Below the pieces are notes generated by a model. The model did not search any database and was not told the DNA's origin. It saw only the letters and a list, made by a program, of their open reading frames with translations. 64,000 nucleotides of DNA, taken from assembly GCA_914767715.1 (NCBI GenBank), contig OU612072.1, positions 23,062,001 to 23,126,000 of the forward strand, in the 5' to 3' direction. The translations under genes and the position numbers were made by a program. Every line of letters starts with the position of its first letter. Within the stretch, counting starts at the first letter, position 1. Below are positions 48,761 to 59,462 of the stretch, in pieces. Source of the DNA: Membranipora membranacea (lineage: Eukaryota > Bryozoa > Gymnolaemata > Cheilostomatida > Membraniporidae).

Positions 48761-49019
48761 GATATGCTCTGACCAATCAGAGAAGAGAATTATTCATTCG
48801 CTTGTGATCAAGCAGAAAAACTGAGATGGGATGGGACTTAAAATTTTACTCCTTTGAAAAATATGATTATGTAAAGATGATCAGAGAACTGTCCAAAGTA
48901 TAACTGTCGAGGTAGCGAACATCCAGCAAAGTGGATGACATGAGTGAGTACTTTTAGACGATCCTCTCCTTGTGCCCTTGACTTTTGATCACTGCTAGAC
49001 CAGAAGTCAGTGCCTGTCA

Positions 49020-49045
49020 CAACAAACATTGACAAGACAGGCTAG
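49020..49045 (+). repeat. Solo MITE end
   Basis: CATTGACAAGACAGGCTAG is the end sequence of the 35668-35964 family without a partner end. Confidence 0.5.
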
Positions 49046-49342
49046 ACCACGTGGAGGTTTTTATGATAATAAACGCCAACATAGCAGATTTGATAAATCT
49101 GCTTGAAATATGTTCACATCTTGGCGATGATTTGTGTATCAAATTCCATGTACAGATATCTTCAATACTATTTTGTTTATTCCACGTGCCTTGGCTTGAA
49201 GGTCTGTACAGAGATGTTTAGTTTATGATGGTCAATGAGTGTGTGAAGAAAATTGTAGAAGAGAGTAGAAATTTTTGCGTTCACATTTTATTTGTTTTAC
49301 ATCAAATGACAGTGCATGATGACAGGACAGTCAGTCATATAT

Positions 49343-52300
49343 TTAAATGCAGCCATTGAATTCATCCTTGGCGACTTCCTTCATCGACTTAGCAAATGAC
49401 TCGAAAGAATTAAAGTCAGAAACACCAAAGGCGAGATCTGCTCCATTTCCTGTGATGATGTCAAGTTCGCAGGCACGAGCATTTGAGACTCCCAAGGCAA
49501 AGAGCTGCACTCCAGGGCCGGTTTCTCTCAATTTTTTAGCTTCAGATTCTAACTCATGACATCTGTGAATATACAATAAGTGAATGTTAGATAAAGGTGG
49601 GCAATTAGACTATCACAACACAAACAGTAACCAACCAAATTCTTTATCACACGAGGAGGGAGTTATGGAACGGGCCGCATAAATCCTGTTTCAAGGCTGA
49701 TGTCAAATAGTCGAGAAAAAGAAAGGTATTGTTATAACACACTTGGCATGGCACAGACAAGGCAAAATTAGTCACAGTTAAAGATTTGTCCGTACCATTA
49801 TACGACTGGAAGTCTTGCAGCAAAACCTACATTATCTTCTCATGCACCCAACTATATTGAAATTCATTGACACAATGTGCAACCATGGCTCACTGTAGTG
49901 TTACAAAGTATTTCGATAAGGCCGATATAACACAAGTACGGGCTTCGACTATGCCTATGTATATGTATAGTGAGAAGTAACTAGAGGCGTTTCTGCCTGA
50001 TAATGATTTCACCAAATATAACCATAATTCACGTTTCCCTCACATAATGATTCACCCAACCTCATACCCTCACCACTACCCGCACCGCTATTTTCACATC
50101 AGACACAATTGATTGAGCCTTGATGAAAAATCATTGCAGAAATGGGCTGTTAATTAGTACTGGTCTTACCCTTGGTTACAGTTCCCATCAGTTACTACAA
50201 TCACATGTGTCGAGGTTTCCGGATCATTCAATCTTGACTCTTTAGAGGCGAGAACGTTCTCTCTCACATGTCTAAGGGCGGCGGCAGTGGCAGTTGACCC
50301 CCTTGACTGGCTAATACTTTGAATCTTAGTTGCGAGCCAATCTGCTCCTGTGGATCAAAAGAGTTTCATAACCAACTTTTAAACATCCTGAAGTAAAGTG
50401 TGGTTAAAAAGGTCGGTTAAAATCCCAATAGTTATTCACTCACCACATCGTGGCAGCGAAATAGTGTGCCTTAAAGGCGAAGCTGCAATGTCTGTGCCAA
50501 TTTCCTCTCAGTTTGTAGACAGGTCGGAGCACACCTGGGGGACCAACAACTCCCAGTAGTCAGTGGACTGCAGTGGGATTCGAACCCACGACCTTCAGCA
50601 CTTGCATGCTGTAGGACCGCCCCTTAACCAATGAGCCACCTTCTACTCCTAAGTACTGGGCACAAGATAATAATTTCATCTAAAATTTGATTGTCGGATG
50701 GTCGGCACTAGTCAGCTGCCGAAACAGAGCTTTGTTGTGATAAATGTTCACATCTGATGTGCCGAAATCTGTATACATCTCAAAATTAGTCTCTCAGAGA
50801 CGGGCCAAATTTTTGAGTGATATGGACCCTAACAGGATCAATCCCACCAAGATAAGATAACCATGTTTGCAAATTGACATGGTTTTATCCTGCCTTAACT
50901 TTAAGAGAAAACTTCCAAACATTATCCTTCTGCCCTGATAAAACAAATACCTTTTCGACTTTCCTTGAAATCTACAACAGTCCTGGCTGCAGTGCTGAAC
51001 AGAACTACCGCAATCTGCTTGTCGTTAACACCTGGTAAGATAAACAGAGAGGGTAGGAATTTTATTCCATGCACATATTCTAATTGACCAATTAATTAAC
51101 AGAATTTTCATATTATAATGCAGTTACCAGACCTAAACCTCATAATGGAAGGCACAGTCTGGGTTTGGGTGTTTAATTTATACGTGGTCTTGGCGAGCAC
51201 TAACAACGTCTTTAGGAAATACTATGGTGGACTTTGACCATGTCAGGCATGTCTACAGTCACAACCTTTTGGGTTAACACTTTTTCTCTCCCCCACGCAC
51301 TCACCAAGTTTCTCAGGGCAGAACGAGGTGAAGAGGTTGACAGTTCCTTGTTTAGCTACATTGAAAGAGCTGGCAGAGATACTTCCTGAGTCATCAATGA
51401 GGAAGACAATGTCTCTCTTAGGCTTACCGATAAACTGTAAATGGAAAAAAATAAAGATGTCAGCCATGGGAGCATCGATGCAATACACTCTGCCTTTGAA
51501 GTTTGGTTATTGCCATTTAAAGCCATCCTAAATAGTAGGTTAGTCGTATTGAGACGCAAAACTCAAAAAATCTCATATATACAATGTTCAAAAAGGTAGT
51601 CTGTCTCTTTGATGTCCTGCACTTGTTTGGCGGTATAGGCTTTCTAGGCGACAGCATGTTTTATTGCTATTTTTTTAAGGCACCTCATTAAAGACTAGGG
51701 ATCCAGGAGTATGAGCAGTACAACCACAATCAGGAGAGAAATGTTGTCAACAGGGGGCAACGGCTAAATGCAGGGAATGTATCTTAGTTGGAACAAGAAT
51801 CATACTTGGTCACTGCAAAGAGTTCACTTCTATAAATTGTTGCAGTCACCAATAAAAAAGTTTTCTCTTCCATTTTAAGAGTGGACAACTCAGCTTCTCA
51901 ACAGCTCGTTCGCAAGAATTGAAAAGCTATTTCCCCCAAACCCACCCCACAATAAAGCTTGTCAAGCCAGGCTAGTCTAGAACATGATACGGATACAAAT
52001 GGTCATAAGTTTGATTACCCACCTGTGACTGATCCCGCTTTCCTAGGATGAAATGATTGTTCTGGAAGTTGTTGTTGTTGTTGATACGAGATCCTCCTGC
52101 AAAATTGGAGGAAGTTTTATGAAATATTATATAAACAGCGTTAGATCATTAATACAAGTTGGCAACATGCGCATCCCCTTATCAATGATCTTAGCAATTC
52201 CGCTTTTTCCTCTTTCTCTTAGAAAATAAAGGGGACGGGGGTTAGTGGGTTTCATGTTTTATATCTAACTCTCCTGACACACATGAGACTTAGTTGGTTG

Positions 52301-53417
52301 AACTCAAATGATTGGGTTTTAAATGTCCGCTCAACCTTCCTACTTGGTTTATTACTAGTACTACTAATAGGCTACTATACTGCTTCTACTACAACATTGC
52401 ATTTGACTTCTGCATACTTCTCTCCTCACTTACAGTTCTCCAAACCTGTACTAAAATATTTAACTACTGACTAAACTGTTCTTACCTATGGTGCCAAAGT
52501 TGAGAGAGCCGATTCCACTGGATTTCTTTGTATAGTCACACGAGTCTGCGAATCGCCCTGAGGTCGGCTGTGTGCAGTTAATCAGCTGTCTTTTCCCAAA
52601 CACCAATCCTAGATTATTAGCCATTACTCTCTGGTTTAGCGCTGTGGTGTAAAGAAATAACATCAAAGTACGCACTAGAACTAATTGCTCTTTGTCTGCA
52701 TGAATATGTTCCTGAAACATGTACAGGTCCAAGACATCGGGCACGTGCACAAAGAGTTCAGCGGCATTTGGAACATTTCATACTGTTCCTCACCAACTTT
52801 GATATGAAAGTATATCGGAACATATATCAACAGGTTAACAATCGATGTCAAACGATCGAAAGGTGTCAAATGATCGATCGATCAATCAATTTATTAATCA
52901 CTCAATATCAATAAGATATCGGCCAACAATAACAATCTCATACTCACATGTGACAGTGTTACACAGCACTCTCTTTTCTCTATGATGAGTCATCAGTCTG
53001 TCTAACTCAACATCCTCATTGATCTCTTCTGTCCATACCTGACTGCTCAGGCTACAAAGTGGAAGATATCAGGGTGACTGACATGCAAGAAACAAAGAGC
53101 CATCTTCAGTTCAAGTCATGGCCGCAAAATCACCTCACTCTGTAGTGGTGTTGTTAAAATGTTCTGTCCTGTCTCAGAAAGAAGACTGGAAAAAAAATGG
53201 TGACAGAAGGGTGGCCGCAATATAAAGCGATGTTTTTAATTTTCAGGGAGGGTGGAGCGAATTTATTAACTAATAAATCTTTAAAACCTCTTCGAATGAC
53301 AAAAGTACTTGTAATAATCAGATTGTCAGGACGATATTACCAGGATCAGATAGATGAAGCTGGAATAACTTACCATATGAGAACGATAACATTACACACT
53401 GTAGAGACTTTCATCAT
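49343..53417 (-). CDS. Secreted von Willebrand A-domain protein, paralogue B (328 aa)
   Basis: Eight minus-strand exons: 53374-53417, 52948-53051, 52486-52641, 52023-52096, 51305-51434, 50951-51031, 50170-50347, 49343-49562. They total 987 bases in frame. The signal peptide starts MMKVSTVCNVIVLIC. The pro-region has HHREKR, GLVFGKR and FILGKR sites, two cysteines in the middle segment, and an Asn-rich run. The vWA domain has the DDSGS MIDAS, then RGSTATAAAL and VVTDGNCN. The exon 5 protein is identical to paralogue C and exon 2 nearly so, whereas exons 3-4 are very different. A tRNA-SINE lies in the intron between exons 6 and 7. Same intron phases as A and C show tandem duplication. Confidence 0.87.
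50412..50650 (-). repeat. tRNA-derived SINE, first family
   Basis: Minus strand: A box GGTGGCTCATTGGTTAAGG, B box GGGTTCGAATCCC, then body CCAGGTGTGCTCCGACCTG and a diverged tail. The head is complete. It sits between exons 7 and 6 of vWA paralogue B. Confidence 0.75.
51950..51975 (+). repeat. Solo MITE end
   Basis: AATAAAGCTTGTCAAGCCAG plus GCTAG, preceded by a C-rich tract, matches the right end of the 35668-35964 family; it lies in an intron of vWA paralogue B. Confidence 0.5.
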
Positions 53418-53684
53418 GCTGCGGTTGCTTTAATGCCTGCTGCTATGTGGTGCACTATACAACTATGAGTGTTAATGTGCGTACTGGGGCCTAAATGTCA
53501 AATAATTTACCATGGCTAATAGCCAAATCATGAGAACAACCATATGGTCTGATGCCTGCAACGCCTGAAGATAATATAACACTACCAAGCCACAGCTCTT
53601 TCTATCTACGATGAAGATTTGGCTAGCAACAAAAATTAATACACAGAAGAGAGTTGAATCACACCAGTAAAAATTAACACTTGG

Positions 53685-53975
53685 AGGTTGCAATCTCAGA
53701 GGTTTGCACAGTGTCTTCATTGTTAACATATATGCTGACAGCAGCCTCAGCTGATCCTCAGAGGTTTATTCAGCTGTTGCAACCTCAGAGTGCAGAGCGG
53801 TTTCCATGACATCACATTACTAACATACAAGCCTCAGCTGATTCTCAGAGGATTGATGTGTATAAGAAAACTCATTGAGGATCCGCTGAGGTTGCAACAT
53901 ATCCAGTGTGTTTAGAACATAATGGTCTAACCACACTTGAGAGGTTGAAACCTCAGCTGGTTTTGATGTTAATAT
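53685..53975. repeat. Degenerate minisatellite
   Basis: At least five imperfect copies of GCAACCTCAGCTGATCCTCA-like units in both orientations lie between vWA genes B and C. Confidence 0.5.
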
Positions 53976-54231
53976 ATTACCAGCATGTTTTCTGTCATTC
54001 AGAAGACTCAGAGCCAAAGGCTTTGAGTGCAGATGTAAGATTTAAAGCCGCTACAATAAAAGAATGACCGTCCAGAAAAAACTTAACTCAGCAACCTGAC
54101 TAAAGGAAGAAAAAAAAATTAAACTGTTAGAAAAAGTTCCAGATGTGTTGCCACTACATTTATTATTTTAAATAACGTACAATGACCAAATTAATTATGA
54201 GAGATCCATCTTAAGCGACTCAAGATGCAGA

Positions 54232-57200
54232 CTAGATACATCCGTTGTAGTCGTCCTTGGCAACCTGCCTCATCGCCTTCGCAAAAGACTCAAACGAGTT
54301 GTAGTCAGAGACACCGAAGGCGAGATCAGCTCCATTACCAGTGATGATGTCAAGTTCACAGGCACGTGCGTTTGAGACTCCCAATGCAAAGAGCTGCACT
54401 CCTGGTCCCATTTCTCTCAACTTCTTAGCTTCAGATTTCAAGCTCTGACACCTGAAATGGAGATAAAGGATCCAGCATCGGAAATTATGGTAATATTGTG
54501 TATCAAAGTGTTGGCACAGGTGATTCTTAGATGGAACAAAGTTAGTCATTCCATTTCATGATAATATAGTTGACATTGTTTGGTATCACAACACATAATT
54601 TAAAACTAGAATGCGTCGGAACCCAGTTTATACATCTAGCTGATTCGGTCGAGCAATCAAGTACAGTCAAGCGCAGTGATTAACATCAAACTAGACTCCT
54701 GCTTATTTTATTTTGCAGCATTGACGTCGTATCTCAAAATGGTCGCAGGTGTTGTTGTGATACAAAAAAGGGACTCTTACCCTTGGTTGCAGTTACCATC
54801 AGTGACTACAATTACATGGGTTGAGGTGTCTGGATCATTCAATCGTGCCTCTCTTGAGGCGAGAACATTTTCTCTCACATGACGGAGACCCTCAGCTGTG
54901 GCTGTTGATCCTCTTGACTGCCCTATTACCTGGATCTTTGTGGCTAGCCAATCAGAACCTGGATAACAGATTTGGGCGTGTACATATAAACTGACTAATT
55001 ATAATAATGGATCATCTGATAACATTGTAACTCATCTTGATTTAGAGAAGGAGCACTTGGAATAGGAGTAAGAGAATAATACAACGAAGCACTTGTGTTT
55101 GAAAATTCCTAGAGCTGCAGTTACCTTGGTGACTGTCCTTGAAGCTGATGACTGTCCTTGCGTTGGAGCTGAAGAGAACTACAGCAATCTGTTTGTCATC
55201 CACACCTGTCAGGGTAAAATCAGAAGCTAGTTAAAACCATAGTTTGATTAAAGCTGGTTTTTCACAATGCTAAGTTCGGATGGACAAAGTTATGACAGGG
55301 TCAGGATGCGTGAGGCTAAGCTTGAACACGGCCAAGAAAGGAGTCAAACATATTTGATGGAACACAGTTTGTGAACCAATATTCCACAACCAGCTAGCCA
55401 TCACCTGAAACGATTGGTAAATGTCACCAAATCCATATCTGTTGCTACACACATTCATGCACGATCTAATTTGATTCATATAAAGCAATTTTCTGGAGAA
55501 ATATGGTAATCTTCAAATCTAACAGATACAAAATGGATAGCATAACGCAGTATTACTCTCTTATCCCTTCTAGACTTATAAGAAGAGATCCCCCCCCCCC
55601 CACAATGGGATCGATTACTATTCCGATGAGAGTTAGATATAAATGCTTACGGTTTAAATACATGTCCTCCTTTCCATACTTTTACTCACCAAGTTTCTCA
55701 GGGCAGAATGAGGTGAAGAGATTGACTGTTCCTTGTTTGGCTACATTGAAAGAGCTAGCGGAGATACTTCCTGAGTCATCAATAAGAAAGACGATGTCTC
55801 TCTTAGGCTTACCGATAAACTACAACAGTGTGAAAGAGATTTTTAACTATTTCATCATAAACTAGTTCTTTCCTCTCCAACTAAATAATATTTCAGCCAT
55901 AATCAAATGCAATTAATTCAGTTGGTGGTCGGTTTCCTCAGAATGGTCGATGATAAAACCTACCTTAGATTGGTCTCGTTTTCCAAAAAGTTTTGTCCAT
56001 GGAGAGCTTCCACCAAAACCTGTAGGCCTACCTGAAGATTTGTAAAAAAGAATATATTTTAATATCTTGTAAGGATTAATATCAGGCAAAATTCAAGATT
56101 ACTATACTGTTAAATAAGATTTGTTGTTAGTTACACTACGCCTGTCCAGTTAATATGGATAGGGGAGACTACCAGAGGCCAAGATAGACAGTGGCTGTAC
56201 AATTTTGTTTTAAACGCAATCTATTGCACTCAATTTCTTCAGTTAAATAACCTTTTTTTACTTTCTTCTCTGCACTACTTGCGTACCAAAAAAAATCAAA
56301 AACTGAATCCGACCAATCATTACTATGTAATTATTAGGTACATGACTTACTGGCGGAGTTACTATAGTCGCAGGAGTCAACAGGTGCTCCGCTGACAGTC
56401 GGCATCGTACAGTTAATACCGTTGATCAGTACTCTTTTGCCGAATAGCTTTCCCCATGTTCTAGCCATTCCAGCTTGGTTTTGAGCTGCAAAACACAAAA
56501 TTATAATCAAACAGATACCACGGAAAAGGCACAGAAGTTCATTACTAGTATGTAATTTTCAGCTGTATATGCAAAGGGCGTTTCACACTTTTGAGTTGCC
56601 ACTACGCGATACTGTTAAGGTGGCATTCAACCCTGGCACCACTAGATATAAATCCATTTGCAATTTGCCTTCATACTCAACAATGAAAATCCTAGATATA
56701 AGCGCTGGTTCGGCACCACAGGGCAGTCAGCACCCCCTAAACCCCAATGACTACAAAAAACTTAATTAAATTGAGAAGCTATGTTTTGTTTATGATCTCA
56801 TAAAAACGGTCTTTTTGTTGAAGGCAAAAAAATGTTTTTTTGTAGATAGTTTTTTCGATTGACATGACTGTTTATGTACTTAGATTAAAACAAGCAAAAG
56901 ATAACTGCTTTAATTCTAAAAACACTCGAATTGCCAGACACCGTCCTAAAAGCCGGTCAGACAAGGTCAGTCAACCGTTTTTGTTATTCACACTACACAG
57001 TCTCGGCCTCCGTCTTAGTAATTTTGTCGGTCAGACTCAAGACTCGACCAAAAGACGGCCTAATGTAAACGCAGCTTAAGGCAGAACTCAGGATATGAAT
57101 CTTTCCAGGTTGAGAGCCATGCCTCATTTAAAAATCAAGGTTCATCAAGTTCACATATTTACCCTACGAAGGATATGAACAATTGCTGCTATATGAATTT

Positions 57201-58250
57201 GTTAAAACTATTCCCATCAAAGAAACCTAATGCTAGGACTTGGAGTTTACTTCTTAAATTGTTGAAGTTGCAGAGACTTCTCTTTTTTTGTTGTGGAAAC
57301 CATTTATCAGCCAGTTTGCCTGAAGGATAGACCCCTTTACCGTAGTCAATATTACGATACCACATCCAACAAACATCTTATTAATATAAACAATAAATAC
57401 TCTGATAATCTCATACTCACATGTGACAGTGTTGCACAGCACTCTCTTTTCTCTATGATGAGTCATCAGTCTGTCTAACTCAACATCCTCATTGATCTCT
57501 TCTGTCCATACTTGACTGCTCAGGCTACAAATGGAAAGATATCAGGGTGGATGATATGCTGACTAACATGTTCCACACTTATGATGTGATATACTCTTGG
57601 ATCCCTGATTGATAGAGAGTGAACTAACTCACTTAGCATAAGTACCACCATAAAGAATTTGGTGTGACGACCAGTGGCTGATTTAATCAATTAGGGGCAG
57701 GAACATGTGAGGTACTCAAACCAGAGACTATAGATATATAGATATATAGATATATCTATAGTCTCTGCTCAAACTACATTAACGGTTAGAGATACATATT
57801 ATGTTAATAGTGTGATCTCTATGTCTGTGTTAACATGTTCACCGAGATGAAACGCAAAGATCAGACATGATGCTTAATGCAGGTCCCTACAATGTAACAG
57901 GTTAGTTTAACACACTATGTACAAACTTGTATATCTGCAGCGAGCACCCCAGTACAGAATGTAGCAAAGAGTGTACAATGAAAGCAATTACCAACAAGAT
58001 GTTTTCAGCCCTTACGATTTGTTTGCTCTTTAATGTTGTAGGTTAGCTTTTGTGATGGCTCTGAGCCAACACATTGGCTAGTTGTAGGTGCGGCCTAAGT
58101 TTGTTTGTGACACACATGCATTATCTGAAATAATATAATTCTACTTTTGCACAGCAAAGTCACTAGCCGCAAGTGTTTCTAAAGAATCTTTGAAACATAC
58201 AATACTCACCTCAGAAAGAGCAGAGACAAACTGAGAGCAGCAGCAAGCAT
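54232..58250 (-). CDS. Secreted von Willebrand A-domain protein, paralogue C (318 aa)
   Basis: Eight minus-strand exons: 58210-58250, 57421-57524, 56351-56485, 55964-56031, 55690-55819, 55125-55205, 54781-54958, 54232-54451. They total 957 bases with every phase matching. Residues 1-13 (MLAAALSLSLLFL) form a signal peptide. The pro-region has HHREKR, KLFGKR (exon 3) and TKLFGKR (exon 4), then KPKR just before the vWA domain. MIDAS is D130-x-S132-x-S134, with Thr205/207 (GSTATAEG) and D240 (VTDGNCN). The domain ends FGVSDYNSFESFAKAMRQVA, then DDYNGCI. No transmembrane segment or GPI signal was seen, so it is secreted. Upstream of the ATG no clear core promoter is visible. Confidence 0.87.
57723..57766. 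repeat. Perfect 17-bp-arm palindrome
   Basis: AGAGACTATAGATATAT and its exact complement ATATATCTATAGTCTCT flank a 10-base AT centre, in intron 1 of vWA paralogue C. Confidence 0.8.
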
Positions 58251-58259
58251 CTTACACTT

Positions 58260-59460
58260 CTCTTAGCAACGATGTTATTGATCTGAATAGAAATTCCAAT
58301 TTTACACGAATACTACTGTAGTGCATGAGATTTGGGTGTGTGTGAATAACCATATGGGGTGTAAGTGATAGGCCACAGCTTTAGCGTTGGATCGTGTGGG
58401 GGGAAGAACCACAAGAGGGATCCACATTCTCTCTCCGAAAGAGTGAAAACTTTGAATAAAAGGGTTGAGGTGCAATAGCAGTCGACACAAGATGTTATCT
58501 ATTTTATTGATATCACCTCAATATGGGTTATAGCAATCGTTGCTTTTATTCTTAACCAACTTTCTCCCCCACCCCCTTTTTCTAGGTCTATTTCGGTCAC
58601 TGTCAGCTGATATATTATATAAGCGGTAATCAATGGCCTTGATAAGAAAATTATACCACAGACCAAGGTGAGAAAACTTTGCCCAATACATCCAGGGTAC
58701 ACCTTTGGCTTTTGTTAGAAGCAGTTAAGGTGGCTTCGTCTCCACTAAGCCAAATTTTGGGTGAGCCATCGCCATATTCTGCCTGCGAGCAGTCTATGAA
58801 CAAAGGCTATGTCTGCAGCACAGCATTTCGTCTCACAAAAAAAAACTTACTCAGAATTGTGTCCCCCGATTTAAAAGGAACATGATATATTATGGGGCCA
58901 TGAAGGTGATGTTCAACGCAAACAAAGTACATCAGCATATTGAGATGTAGTAAGATTCAAAATAAAATGATAATAAGCCTATAGTGAATTTATTGATCAA
59001 GTTGATTTTTGTGCAATTAAAAAGAAAAATTGTATAGATAACAAATTAAATCTTGGATAAAATTAATAAAAACTCAACACAGTTGAGATGAATAAAATTA
59101 GTCATATTGCACACACAAGACAATATAATTCAGTTATGACCCTGTACTCGGCTTATTCCAGGTTTTAAGCAGGTAATTAAGAACTTAATCTATGACGGAC
59201 AGCACGAAATCTTCCTTTTAAACTGTTAACCTTTTCTTGTAGCAGTTAAAGACTACTCAATACACCTATTTTTAAACACTGGCGATGCAAAGAATACCAT
59301 TATTACAAAAAAAAAATTAACGCTAGGCATACTGGCAGACAGGGCAACAGCCATCTATCATCCAAGGAATGCTCCGTAACATTAGATACTAACCTTGTAC
59401 AGGGCCCAGCAAAACAGAAAATGAAAAAATAACCATTTTGAATTTCGCTCTGTCTTGTGA
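58260..59460. other. Intergenic between vWA gene C and HEATR5
   Basis: Should contain the promoter of gene C (transcribed leftward) and the 3' UTR/terminator of HEATR5. No convincing gene or repeat is seen. AATAAAA-type signals on the minus strand near 59082-59100 could serve HEATR5 polyadenylation. Confidence 0.35.
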
Positions 59461-59462
59461 AA

